64,000 nucleotides of DNA from Pseudomonas fluorescens (lineage in GTDB: Bacteria > Pseudomonadota > Gammaproteobacteria > Pseudomonadales > Pseudomonadaceae): positions 1 through 64,000 of the forward strand of contig NZ_LACH01000035.1 of NCBI RefSeq assembly GCF_000968015.1. The letters run 5' to 3'. Positions 32,985-42,048 of the stretch are shown here, in pieces. The notes under the pieces were generated by a model. It did no database searches and was not told where the DNA came from. It was given only the letters and a program-made list of their open reading frames with translations. A program made the position numbers and the translations under genes. The stretch's first letter is position 1, and each line of letters begins with the position of its first letter.

Positions 32985-34660
32985 GTAAAGACCTCTAGGC
33001 TGTCGATCAGATCAACCGACCAGAAAGGGTGCGGTTGGGCGCGGGCGAGCTCACGGGCAGCCTCCACCGCTGCGGCCTTGAAGGTGCCGCGCAGCAGCCC
33101 CTCGGCGATGATGTAGTGATTGATCAAGCGGGGGATGTGGGCGTACTCCCGTGCCCAGCGCCGCTTGTCCATGCGCGAGCGCTCGGTAAGGACGCGGAAG
33201 TAGAAGCTGAACAGCTTGTACAGATCCTCAGCGGTCACTGCGTAGTGCTGGCAGCGCAAGCAGTTCATGAAGCTCATGCAGGTCGCTCCCTCGCGCTTCG
33301 GGGCGTACTGGCCGTTCACCGGGTCGGCGCAACGGCCCATGGGGGTGTCCTTATAAGTCGCTCCAATGGTCTGGGTTAGCAACTCCTGCACCATTACCTC
33401 GCCCATGAACTGCCAGTTGCGACGGGCATCCTCGTCGGGCGCCAGGTAGCTTTGGTCGGCCACCCGCGGGGTATTGCCGAGAGCTACGGCGGTGGTCGCC
33501 AAATCGCCATTAGTCAGCTCGAAGATGCGGTTGGCGAAGGTCTTGCGCAGGCGCGAGATGTTGATGCGCAGTGGCTTTCCGTCGCTGTCGATCAGACCAT
33601 GATCGGTTACTAGGCGATTTATCGCCCACGCCAACATTGCATCGCTCAACGCCGTGACTTGACCGATACCCTTGCCGCCCCGACTGCGATACAGCCACAC
33701 TCGGCCCTTGAGGTCGTCCGGGGCCTCCGCATCCAGAGGGGCGGTCAAGGCCATCACGCGGCGGATCAGGCGCTCCACGTTGGTTCTCACGCTCGGCGTG
33801 GACTCCAGGAGACGCTCGGCATCCGATTCGGCGCGCAGCGCCACCTTGCTGGTGTTGTAGCCGCGCCGTTTCCACAACACCAGGAATACGGTGTCGTCCT
33901 TGGGGTGCGGGCGCAGGCAGTCTCGGCTCATTTCCAGAAGTGGCGTGGTGTTGCGTCCGGTGTGCAGCGCCACGACCAGCAGGGCGTAAGTTAGCAATTC
34001 GCCGGTCACAGGCGTGTTATTGGCCCAGATCGGCTTAATGGCATGCCGCAGCGCCAGGGTGAACGCTTGCCGCTCGGGTTTGGACAGCGCCGTCTCGCCC
34101 TTGGCTTTGCTGTTGCTGTTTGGGAAGGGATTGCGTGGGAAGGTGGCCGCATCGCCGGATGTGACAACGGGGATTAGCCCGCGTCGCCCTAAGGCGACTA
34201 GCACGGACTTGGTCTGCGTATAGCTGGTCTTCTGAGTTATAGTCACCACGCCCAGCCCGGCAAGATGGCCGAGATAGCCGTCGATCAAGTCCCGATTCAC
34301 ATCGGCCAAGGCCAAGTTACGGCCAAAAGCCGTTGCCCGCAGCACGCAGTAGTCGAGGAAATGGCGCAGGCCATTCTGGCCGTAGGCGGCCAAGGTGGTT
34401 ACTGCGACGACGCCGTCCTGGCCGGCGAGGAAGCGTTCAATCTGGCGCTGGCAAGCGTAGGTGATGGAGTCGATGCCTGCGCCGTACCAGCGGGCAAAGT
34501 CGAAGCTACATCTGCTGGTGGAGTTCCGCCCGAATTGGACTGTGGTGCTGGTCGGAGGAATGGCCTCGGGCAGAAGGACCACATTGCCTGCCATGTCGCG
34601 GCTGTGCTCGACTTGCGGAACGCTGAGATCGGTCTTGGCAAATACCTTGCGCTTGCCCAT
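32981..34660 (-). CDS. ginB: GinB: tyrosine recombinase-like protein of the GInt module
   Basis: A 559-residue protein with an N-terminal SAM-like DNA-binding half and a C-terminal tyrosine-recombinase fold: LHTGRNTTPLLEMS (first Arg), INISRLRKTFANRIF (where HxxR is expected, Ser replaces His), and LGNTPRVADQSYLAP (Asn in place of the third-position His, with Tyr). The Cys-rich end has CADPVNG, CMSFMNCLRCQHYAV. The ATG at 34660 overlaps the ginA stop by one base (TGATG); a TTG one codon earlier is less likely. Loss of two catalytic His suggests reduced or special activity within the trio. Confidence 0.9.
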   Translation of the reverse strand: MGKRKVFAKTDLSVPQVEHSRDMAGNVVLLPEAIPPTSTTVQFGRNSTSRCSFDFARWYGAGIDSITYACQRQIERFLAGQDGVVAVTTLAAYGQNGLRHFLDYCVLRATAFGRNLALADVNRDLIDGYLGHLAGLGVVTITQKTSYTQTKSVLVALGRRGLIPVVTSGDAATFPRNPFPNSNSKAKGETALSKPERQAFTLALRHAIKPIWANNTPVTGELLTYALLVVALHTGRNTTPLLEMSRDCLRPHPKDDTVFLVLWKRRGYNTSKVALRAESDAERLLESTPSVRTNVERLIRRVMALTAPLDAEAPDDLKGRVWLYRSRGGKGIGQVTALSDAMLAWAINRLVTDHGLIDSDGKPLRINISRLRKTFANRIFELTNGDLATTAVALGNTPRVADQSYLAPDEDARRNWQFMGEVMVQELLTQTIGATYKDTPMGRCADPVNGQYAPKREGATCMSFMNCLRCQHYAVTAEDLYKLFSFYFRVLTERSRMDKRRWAREYAHIPRLINHYIIAEGLLRGTFKAAAVEAARELARAQPHPFWSVDLIDSLEVFT

Positions 34661-35802
34661 CAAGCCGCACCCGCCAGTGCGTTCAATTCATCTTCATATG
34701 CAAGCACTGCCTCGTCGGCCAGTTCGTTGACCAGGTGCAGGTACACCATGGTTGTCTGAATCGAACTGTGGCCGAGTTGCCGCTGAACGAGCACAAGGGG
34801 GTCCAGCCCATTCGCAGGGTTGCGCTGTAGGCTGACCAGGGTATGGGTGGCATAGGTATGCCGAAGCATGTGCGTATGGACCTTGATTTCAGCCCGCTTG
34901 CCGGTCTCGTTAATGATCCGGTTGAGACTCTTGCCGCCGTCGCCATAGGGTTCCCCGGACTGGTTGAGTAACAGCGCCTTTTGCGGGGTCTTGCTCAGCG
35001 TGGCGCGTTCGCCGCGCACCTTCGTCACATAGCGATAGAGTTCGGCCATGAATTTTCGGCTGACGTAAATATCTCGCGGCTTGCTGCCCTTGGTCACCAT
35101 GCCGCTGCCATCGAACGGATTGAGCCGAATGCGGAAGTTGCGTTCAGTTCGTCCAGTCGGATCGAAAACATAGGCCAGCGGGAAGGCAGCTACTTCCTCT
35201 CGGCGCAGACCTGTATGCAGCGCCAGACGCATCATCATCCTGTGGTGGGGATTCTCCGCTGCGGCAAGAAGTGAATTGATCTCAGCCATGTTCAGGAACT
35301 TTGGCAGGGTTTTGTGGCTACGCGGCATAACATCGTTTGCCATTGCCTTGCTGCCACTCGCATCGAGATGAGCGAGAAAGCCTGTTTCGCGTCTTACGGT
35401 GCGTTCTTCAAAGGCGTAGGGCAGGCGTTTCACCCAACCCTCCTTCAGCGCGTACTCGTAGAACTTGCAGACGTAAATCAGGCGCTGACGAGTGGTATTG
35501 AGTGCCAGCTTGCACGCCACCAAGCAGTAGTCCCGATAGGCCGCCACAAGGCTCTTGGCCTCGCCACGATCCACGTCGCGCCAGTCAATCTCATGAGCCT
35601 CCAGGAAGCTGAAGAAATCGTACAGTGCGCGTCCGGTACTGGGCCAGGAACGCTTCGAGCCGATGACCCCGCGAAGCAGGTAGTGTCGAAAGAACTGATT
35701 GGCCGGAACGCAACTCTCCATCGAGTCCCATAGCAGAATGGGAAACCCTGGATAAGGTTGCCCACCGATCACAAAATCCTCAGTCGCCCACACAAGCTCC
35801 AT
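34660..35802 (-). CDS. ginA: GinA: tyrosine recombinase of the GInt module
   Basis: A 380-residue integrase of the phage/XerD type. The N-terminal core-binding domain includes TTRQRLIYVCKFYEYALKEG. The catalytic domain shows LALHTGLRREEVAAF (Arg), GMVTKGSKPRD (Lys), HTHMLRHTYATH (HxxR), RQLGHSSIQTTMVYLH (His and Tyr). All catalytic residues are present. GAGGA lies six bases before the ATG. As the outermost gene it sits next to the island end; transcription of the whole quartet should start in the 140 bp upstream. Confidence 0.94.
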   Translation of the reverse strand: MELVWATEDFVIGGQPYPGFPILLWDSMESCVPANQFFRHYLLRGVIGSKRSWPSTGRALYDFFSFLEAHEIDWRDVDRGEAKSLVAAYRDYCLVACKLALNTTRQRLIYVCKFYEYALKEGWVKRLPYAFEERTVRRETGFLAHLDASGSKAMANDVMPRSHKTLPKFLNMAEINSLLAAAENPHHRMMMRLALHTGLRREEVAAFPLAYVFDPTGRTERNFRIRLNPFDGSGMVTKGSKPRDIYVSRKFMAELYRYVTKVRGERATLSKTPQKALLLNQSGEPYGDGGKSLNRIINETGKRAEIKVHTHMLRHTYATHTLVSLQRNPANGLDPLVLVQRQLGHSSIQTTMVYLHLVNELADEAVLAYEDELNALAGAA

Positions 35803-35942
35803 ATGCCGTCCTCTGTAATTAATCAGAACTAATCACTTTGTCCGCTCTGACCAGTTAGGGCATTAGATCGACCCTAAAGCACCTGAGCTTCTAAATATTG
35901 GTTTCTAATATCACAGCAATCTAACTCTTTCAAAGTGTCAGA
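35803..35942. other. Predicted right end of the island and chromosome junction
   Basis: An AT-rich interval between ginA and the DUF4350 stop. It holds short repeats (TTCTAA/TCTAAT with TATT; GGGC..CCCT pairing around 35857-35874) that could be recombinase arm sites, and must contain the gin promoter. The exact crossover point cannot be set from one end only. Confidence 0.55.
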
Positions 35943-37106
35943 TCATAAGGCGTTCCTCAAGGTCTGCAGGTGGGCGACCTGACGGCTGAATTCAGCGCTG
36001 GATAGCCGCTGCTTCGGTCGCGGGCTCATGGCCTGGCTGATAGCGCGTGTGGGTTGGCCGGTCAGGCGTGCGAGCACCAGCCATTGTTCGGCGACGCCGA
36101 GTTGTTCGAAACCGGGATGACGGCGCCGCACACGACGCAAGATGTCGTGCTGCAAGGCTTGCACCAGGTGCTGCTGACCGTTGCGCCGCAACATGAAATC
36201 GGCGCTGGCGCGCAGGTGTTCCTGAAGTTGGCGGCGGGCTCTTGGGGCCGGCTCCAGCAGCGGACCCTGCCGTACGCCGACGTGCCAGAAGCCAAGACCG
36301 ATCAGGGCGATCAGGGCGACCAGCGCCTGAGGGAAATAGCGCAGGAGCAAGGTCAGCAGACTGTCGTGATCGGTGTTGAACAGCAGAGTCACGTTCGTGT
36401 CCGCGGTCAGGTACCAGAGCAGCCAGGCGTTGTCGTACTGGTCGATGGCCGGGGTTTTCCACAGGTCGGCGTCGGTGACCACGGTGATCGAACCGAGCCC
36501 GTGATTGAGTTGCATCATGTGCGTGGCCTTGCCGCTGTTGGCCCAGGCCTGGGCGAGGTTTTTCGGGTCTTCGAGATGGAATGCGGTATCGAAACCGGCG
36601 TAGGCCGGCGCGTTTTCGTCTTCCAGATACAGCTTGGTCAGCTTGGGGTAAGGATCGTCGTCGCTCCCGGGCGGCGGGTCCTTGAGGTCTTTGCTCAGCG
36701 ACTGGTGCAGTTGCACCCGGTCGAGCAGCAGGTCATTGCTTTGGCCGGTCTTCTCATCCCACAACGACTGGGCAACAAACAAAAGACGCCCGCCGGCCCG
36801 GGTCCAGTTCAACAGCTGATCGATCTGGCGCGGGGTCATGTTGTACCGGTCCCCGAGCAATAACAGACTGTGCTGATGCGGCTCGAGGGTCGGCAGGATG
36901 TCGAGGCTGTTGGCGTGGCTGACGGTCAGGCCCTGTTTGCGCAAAAAGTGCTCGGCGGCGAGATAAGGGTTGGCCTGGGCTTCGGGTGAGGGGCCGTGAT
37001 CGATGTCTGTCTGATAGGGCGTCGCCTTGACGTACAGATAAACACTCAGCGCGATCAATAGCACGGCGATGAACACGCCGACCGCCAGCCAGCGTTGCCG
37101 GTTCAA
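35943..37106 (-). CDS. DUF4350-domain membrane protein
   Basis: A 387-residue protein with TM segments near residues 8-27 and 275-295, and a large periplasmic domain: EHFLRKQGLTVSHANSLDIL, LLLLGDRYNMTPRQIDQLLN, WTRAGGRLLFVAQS. This is a DUF4350 fold like a GATase-type sugar/peptide-binding domain, with a cytoplasmic C-terminal tail. It starts at TTG, whose TTGA overlaps the upstream stop. The gene family normally lies with MoxR ATPase, DUF58, DUF4129, SpoIIM-like and RDD genes. Its last codons (TTATGA) contain an ATG overlapping the stop, so a coupled gene should follow. Confidence 0.85.
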   Translation of the reverse strand: MNRQRWLAVGVFIAVLLIALSVYLYVKATPYQTDIDHGPSPEAQANPYLAAEHFLRKQGLTVSHANSLDILPTLEPHQHSLLLLGDRYNMTPRQIDQLLNWTRAGGRLLFVAQSLWDEKTGQSNDLLLDRVQLHQSLSKDLKDPPPGSDDDPYPKLTKLYLEDENAPAYAGFDTAFHLEDPKNLAQAWANSGKATHMMQLNHGLGSITVVTDADLWKTPAIDQYDNAWLLWYLTADTNVTLLFNTDHDSLLTLLLRYFPQALVALIALIGLGFWHVGVRQGPLLEPAPRARRQLQEHLRASADFMLRRNGQQHLVQALQHDILRRVRRRHPGFEQLGVAEQWLVLARLTGQPTRAISQAMSPRPKQRLSSAEFSRQVAHLQTLRNAL

Positions 37107-38647
37107 CGCAACGCTCCCGGGCCGAACAGGGCTCGCCAGCCGTCACAGAGTTCCTGTTGCAGATGCGCGGGAGGCAGGCGATGCCCGTAGGCCATGTTCT
37201 GCCAGTGCCCGGTCAGGTTTTTACTGAAGGCCAGCAAGGCAGGTTGTTGCAGGTGTTCGATGCGCTCCAGGACCTGGCCTTCGGTGTCGGCGGGTTTCAA
37301 CGCCATGTTGAAGTCGTGCAGCAAGTGGCTGAGCAGACCGCGATAGAGCAATCCGAGGGCCTCGCGAGGGTGGGTTTGCCAGAGGCGTTCGGCGCTGGCA
37401 GCAATGTCGGCAGGCAGGGTTTCGCGGTTGAGGTCCAGGCCGAAAGCCTGTTGCGGTAACGGCCGCGCGACCTTGCTGTTCAAGCCCGGTCGACGACTGA
37501 CGAAGGCTTGCAACCAGTCACGGTAATGCCAGATCAATAAACCAATGGCACCGATCACGACACCCCACAACACGACTTCAATCAGCGTGGCCGCTGCGCC
37601 GAAGCGTTGGTTGTCCAGAAGCTTGAGCAGCGCCTCCAGCCATTCGGTTGTTAGGTCATCGTCCGCGGTATCGGCGGCTGGTTTTTCTTCGCCAAACCGA
37701 TAGCGCGTGACCGATTCCTTGTTCTTGAACGGAGGCTGATCGAGGATCGCCTTGATGCTGTCCCGGGATGCCTGACTGGTCAATGGCTGGTCCAGCAGGC
37801 GCGGGCTATCGGGTGAAATGACTGGCTCGGCGGCCCACACGGTTTGCGCTGTCGGCATCAACAGAAACGCCGCCAGCAGCAGGGAGACGGCGGCGCTGGT
37901 CAAGCGTTGACGCATGCGGCGGAACACCAACTCGATATCCCAGGCCTCCAGCACCGTGCGCCGATTCAGATAAAGGCTGAAGCCGCAGGCGACATAAACC
38001 GGTTCCCAGACAATCAGCACCAGTGCGTAAAAGGCATTGGTCAGGTGTTCCAGCCATCGCCAGTCTTGTGTAGCGGCGGTGATCAAGGTCTGCCAGCTCC
38101 AGTCGAGTTCGACCTGTTGCGGCAAGAACATATAGAACAGCACCATCAGGCCGATCCACAACGCGCTTTCCAGGTGTACGCCGATGATGGTCAGCCACCG
38201 CGCGGCACCAGCGTTGCGCTGCAACAGCACCTGCAAGCGCTGTTTTCGTGGCTGACCACTCAGCCCTTCGAGTTGCACCACCGGCATCAGGAAGCTGCGA
38301 CTCAGGCTCAGGCGTCGCCAGGTCAGACTCTCCAGCAGTTGCGGTTTGAGCAGCCGCGGAAACTGGCGCAACGCCTGCTTCAGCGTGGGCGTTTCGCCAA
38401 ACATGGCTTTGGACAGGATATACAGCGGCAGGCGGTCGAACGCCGGTTTCAGCCACCAGAAGATGAATACGGCGAGGGAGGGTGAATCCCACAGCACCCA
38501 GCTGAGCAGGGCGAAAATCGGCAAGGTCACGATGGCCCAACTGGTCATCAGCAGGCGCCGGTGTCGCTGGCTCAGCAGGACGCCCAGGTCCATGGCTTCC
38601 CAGGTGGTGCGCGGGCGGATGACAACCGTGGCGTCACTCAGGCGCAT
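37103..38647 (-). CDS. DUF4129-domain membrane protein
   Basis: About 514 residues. An N-terminal multi-helix part carries the segments TSWAIVTLPIFALLSWVLW and ALWIGLMVLFYMFLP. One more TM segment (IEVVLWGVVIGAIGLLIW) precedes the C-terminal cytoplasmic DUF4129 region (RLWQTHPREALGLLYRGLLS, SHLLHDFNMALKPADTEG). The start at 38647 overlaps the SpoIIM gene by 14 bases. It belongs to the RDD/SpoIIM/DUF4129/DUF4350 operon, whose function is unknown but which often accompanies MoxR-VWA chaperone systems. Confidence 0.85.
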   Translation of the reverse strand: MRLSDATVVIRPRTTWEAMDLGVLLSQRHRRLLMTSWAIVTLPIFALLSWVLWDSPSLAVFIFWWLKPAFDRLPLYILSKAMFGETPTLKQALRQFPRLLKPQLLESLTWRRLSLSRSFLMPVVQLEGLSGQPRKQRLQVLLQRNAGAARWLTIIGVHLESALWIGLMVLFYMFLPQQVELDWSWQTLITAATQDWRWLEHLTNAFYALVLIVWEPVYVACGFSLYLNRRTVLEAWDIELVFRRMRQRLTSAAVSLLLAAFLLMPTAQTVWAAEPVISPDSPRLLDQPLTSQASRDSIKAILDQPPFKNKESVTRYRFGEEKPAADTADDDLTTEWLEALLKLLDNQRFGAAATLIEVVLWGVVIGAIGLLIWHYRDWLQAFVSRRPGLNSKVARPLPQQAFGLDLNRETLPADIAASAERLWQTHPREALGLLYRGLLSHLLHDFNMALKPADTEGQVLERIEHLQQPALLAFSKNLTGHWQNMAYGHRLPPAHLQQELCDGWRALFGPGALR

Positions 38648-39611
38648 GGCGGGGCCGTCCGGCAAACAGCAGATAAGTCGCCACCAACAACCAGAGCGCT
38701 GCACCGACCAGGTACTTGGTCATTGGCGCGACCCCGACCGTGGACGACCAGTAAGCTTCGATAAACGCCGCAATCAGCAGAAACAACATGACCCCGCAAA
38801 TCAGCAATACGCTCTTGCGTGCTGCCAATCGCAGGGCTTCGGAGCGGGGCAGGCGCCCCGGCGCGATCAATGCCCAACCCAGTTGCAGGCCGGCGGCACC
38901 GGCCAGGGCGATAGCACTCAGTTCGAAGGCGCCGTGGCCAACCACGAATGCCCAGAAGGTTTGCCCATAGCCAATGTGTGTCAAGTGCCCGGCCACCGCA
39001 CCAATCATCAAACCGTTGAAGAACAGGAAAAACGCGCTGCCCAGGCCAAACAGCAAACCGCTGGCGAAGGTCTGAAAGGCGATGCCGATGTTGTGCATGA
39101 TGTAGTAACCGAACATCACCCAGTTTTCACTGGCCGCCCGTTCCGCCGAGCGCCCCAGGTGACCGGCCTCGGGGTCGTACATGCCTTGCATTTCGCTGAC
39201 TTGCTCGGCCGGGATCAGGTTGTAGACCAGGTCGGGGAACAGATACACCAGCAGTGCGATGCCGATCAGGCTGCCAAAAAACATCAGGCCGGCGGCGAGT
39301 ACGAAACGCCACTGTTCGCGCACCAGTCGCGGGAAGTCAGCCAGGATGAAGCTCAGCACGTTGGCACCCAGTCGACTGCGGTGGCGATAAAGCTGTTGAT
39401 GCCCGCGCAGCATTTGTTGCTGTAACGAGTCGATCAGAAAGCTGCTGTAACCACGTTCCCGGGCCAGCGCCAGGTGTTGGCAGAGACGACGATAATCACT
39501 TGGGAAACCGGCGACTCGTTCGGCTTCCTTGCCTTGCTCCAGTTGTTCAAGCACAAGAGCAAATTGCTCCCATTCGGCCTTGTGGCGGCTTTCGAAAAGG
39601 CTTTGCTTCAT
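38634..39611 (-). CDS. Stage II sporulation protein M-like membrane protein
   Basis: A 325-residue protein with a helical cytoplasmic N-terminus (MKQSLFESRHKAEWEQF) and about five helices. It has FVLAAGLMFFGSLIGIALLV, FGYYIMHNIGIAFQTFASGL, VVGHGAFELSAIALAGAAGL, the conserved SpoIIM-type HGxFE motif. Despite the name, Pseudomonas does not sporulate; the role here is unknown. Its ATG overlaps the RDD stop (ATGA), and its end overlaps the DUF4129 gene, so the four genes are tightly coupled. Confidence 0.88.
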   Translation of the reverse strand: MKQSLFESRHKAEWEQFALVLEQLEQGKEAERVAGFPSDYRRLCQHLALARERGYSSFLIDSLQQQMLRGHQQLYRHRSRLGANVLSFILADFPRLVREQWRFVLAAGLMFFGSLIGIALLVYLFPDLVYNLIPAEQVSEMQGMYDPEAGHLGRSAERAASENWVMFGYYIMHNIGIAFQTFASGLLFGLGSAFFLFFNGLMIGAVAGHLTHIGYGQTFWAFVVGHGAFELSAIALAGAAGLQLGWALIAPGRLPRSEALRLAARKSVLLICGVMLFLLIAAFIEAYWSSTVGVAPMTKYLVGAALWLLVATYLLFAGRPRHAPE

Positions 39612-40333
39612 GTGGGGCCCAACAAGCCGCAAGCGATGCCGTTGAGTTCGTCCACGGCCCCCGGCGCCGCCACCTGCAACGGTTGCGCGAGTATGGCCGC
39701 CAGCTCTTTGACCCGTGCTTCAGAGAGTTCACCCTGGCGCTCGGCAAACCCGAGAATGGCGCGTTGTTCGGTCAGCGTCAGCGCAAAGGCCGGGCGCCGG
39801 GGCTGAGCGGTGGGCAGTTGTGGTCGGGCGAGCGGTTGTTCGCGGTAGATCACCAGCGTGCCGGCGGCAAGATCGCCGAGGCGTTTGAAAGTGGGATGTT
39901 GCAGGCAACTGATAGCCCCGAGGAAATAGCCGAACGGCAGCATGTCGACAAACCGCAGCAGGTTGCGTAGCAGCGAAGCAGACCAGCCGATCGGCGTGCC
40001 ATCGTCTTGCACCACCCGCAGGCCCATCCAGTGCTTGCCTGGCGAACGACCCTGATTGAGCACTTCGAACAGCACCATGTACCACCAGCTCACCACAAAC
40101 AACAGAATCGAGCCGAGCCCTGCGCCGAGTTTTCCGAGGAACGCCAGGACAATAAATAGCACGCCAACGATCAACCCGCGCAGCCCGAGATCGATGGCGA
40201 ACGCCAGTGCACGAACCATCAACCCGGCCGGGCGCAGTGGCAGGTCGATGCCTTCCGGCGTTTCGACTTGATACCGCGTATCCAGTGGCGGGGACAGCGT
40301 CGCTTTCCTTGGCAGTGCTGTGGTCTCGAGCAT
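39608..40333 (-). CDS. RDD-family membrane protein
   Basis: A 241-residue protein with the RDD signature RPAGLMVRALAFAIDLGLRG and the second conserved part GRSPGKHWMGLRVV, and three to four helices. The C-terminal 70 residues are soluble. RDD proteins are small membrane proteins proposed to transport small molecules or ions. It is the first gene of the leftward operon. The start at 40333 has AAGGT upstream. The promoter should lie in 40334-40516, shared with divergent sbcB. Confidence 0.88.
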   Translation of the reverse strand: MLETTALPRKATLSPPLDTRYQVETPEGIDLPLRPAGLMVRALAFAIDLGLRGLIVGVLFIVLAFLGKLGAGLGSILLFVVSWWYMVLFEVLNQGRSPGKHWMGLRVVQDDGTPIGWSASLLRNLLRFVDMLPFGYFLGAISCLQHPTFKRLGDLAAGTLVIYREQPLARPQLPTAQPRRPAFALTLTEQRAILGFAERQGELSEARVKELAAILAQPLQVAAPGAVDELNGIACGLLGPT

Positions 40334-40516
40334 GGGCAACCTTGATGTGGCCTGTTCGGGATTCGATGTCCGTCCGATGCTAGCAGCCTCTCGGGGGGAA
40401 ACGACATAACTATGTATTGCACGGCAAGTGGCCAGAGGTGATTGAATGACGAGATTACTGGCCGGGGCGGGATGTGAACGCCTAGACTTCGCCGATCTTC
40501 AGTTCAGGAATAGCCC

Positions 40517-41947
40517 GTGACCTCTATCTTCTGGTACGACTATGAAACCACTGGCATCAACCCCCGTAGCGACCGCCCACTCCAGATGGCGGGGATTCGC
40601 ACTGACTTCGATCTCAATGAAATAGACGAGCCGGTCAACCTTTACTGCCAGCCCAGTGAAGACATCCTGCCCCATCCGGCGGCCTGTGCGATCACGGGTA
40701 TTACGCCCGGCCGACTGGCCGAGCAAGGCTTGAGCGAAGCCGATTTCATGACCCGGGTGCACGCCCAACTCGCGGCGCCCGGCACGTGTGGGGCGGGATA
40801 CAACACGTTGCGTTTCGACGACGAGATGACCCGTTACAGTCTTTACCGAAACTTTTTCGACCCTTATGCGCGCGAGTGGCAGGGCGGTAATAGCCGCTGG
40901 GACCTGATCGATGTGGTGCGTGCCGCCTATGCCTTGCGCCCTGACGGCATCGTTTGGCCGACGGACGACGAGGGGCGGATAACGCTCAAACTCGAACGCC
41001 TGACCGCCGCCAATGGCATTGATCACGGAAATGCTCACGAAGCGCTATCGGACGTTCGAGCCACCATCGCCCTGGCGCGTCTGATCCGGGAAAAGCAGCC
41101 GAAGTTGTATGACTGGTTGTTTCAGTTGCGCGGTAAACAAAAGGTGATGGATCAGATTCGGTTGTTGCAGCCGATGGTGCACATCTCAGGGCGCTTTTCA
41201 GCGGCGCGCAGTTATGTCGGTGTGGTGCTGCCCTTGGCCTGGCACCCGCGCAACAAGAACGCCTTGATTGTCTGTGATCTGCACCTGGACCCTCAGGGTT
41301 TGCTGGATCTTGATGCCGACACCTTGCGTCAACGGCTGTATACCCGCCGCGATGACTTGGCCGAGGGCGAGTTGCCGGTGCCGCTCAAACTTATCCACAT
41401 CAATAAATGCCCGGTGGTGGCGCCGTTGTCGGTACTTCGCTCTGAAGATCAGCAACGTTTGGGGCTGGATATGTCGCTCTACCAAGAGCGCACGCTGCGG
41501 CTAAGTGACGCACAAACAGTTTGGCGAGATAAAGTTCAGGCGATTTACGCCAGCGAAGATTTCACCTCGAGCCAAGACCCTGAGCAACAGTTATACGATG
41601 GTTTTATCGGTGATCGGGATCGGCGTCTTTGTGAGCAAGTCCGGTCTGCCGACCCTGCTCAATTAGCGCAACAACAATGGCCTTTCGATGATGAACGATT
41701 GCCTGAATTATTGTTTCGATATCGCGCACGTAACTTCCCCGATACGTTGAGTTTCGAAGAGCAAGAACGCTGGAGAATATTCTGTCAGCAACGTTTGTCA
41801 GCACCCGAGTGGGGGGCGCCAAATACGCTGGAAACTTTTGAAGAGGCCGCCGCCCAATGGAGTATTACGGCTACATCGTTTCAGCGAGAGGTGCTGAATG
41901 AATGGCAGAATTATGTCCAGGAATTACGCAAACGTTTGAATCTTTGA
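40517..41947 (+). CDS. sbcB: Exodeoxyribonuclease I
   Basis: A 476-residue DNA repair enzyme that degrades single-stranded DNA 3' to 5'. The DEDDh exonuclease motifs are visible: FWYDYETTGINP (first Asp, Glu), GYNTLRFDDEMTRY (second Asp), and HGNAHEALSDVRATIALARL (His, Asp). The length matches SbcB. GTG start with AGGA upstream. A bidirectional terminator follows and separates it from mvaT on the other strand. Confidence 0.95.
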   Translation: MTSIFWYDYETTGINPRSDRPLQMAGIRTDFDLNEIDEPVNLYCQPSEDILPHPAACAITGITPGRLAEQGLSEADFMTRVHAQLAAPGTCGAGYNTLRFDDEMTRYSLYRNFFDPYAREWQGGNSRWDLIDVVRAAYALRPDGIVWPTDDEGRITLKLERLTAANGIDHGNAHEALSDVRATIALARLIREKQPKLYDWLFQLRGKQKVMDQIRLLQPMVHISGRFSAARSYVGVVLPLAWHPRNKNALIVCDLHLDPQGLLDLDADTLRQRLYTRRDDLAEGELPVPLKLIHINKCPVVAPLSVLRSEDQQRLGLDMSLYQERTLRLSDAQTVWRDKVQAIYASEDFTSSQDPEQQLYDGFIGDRDRRLCEQVRSADPAQLAQQQWPFDDERLPELLFRYRARNFPDTLSFEEQERWRIFCQQRLSAPEWGAPNTLETFEEAAAQWSITATSFQREVLNEWQNYVQELRKRLNL

Positions 41948-41980
41948 AATCGAAAATGTTCGGGTGCTGAATGCCGGGCA

Positions 41981-42017
41981 TAAAAAAACGCCAGCAGATG
42001 CTGGCGTTCTTTTTTTG
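41981..42017. terminator. Bidirectional rho-independent terminator between sbcB and mvaT
   Basis: Stem ACGCCAGC / GCTGGCGT with loop AGAT, flanked by an A-tract on the left and a T-tract on the right, so it can end transcripts from both sides. Confidence 0.9.
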
Positions 42018-42048
42018 TCGCGGATGAATCTGCGACAAGCGCTACGGC

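Noticed and set aside
35803..35942. tRNA gene as island attachment site
   Set aside because: No cloverleaf or CCA-type end could be found; GInts need not use tRNA genes.
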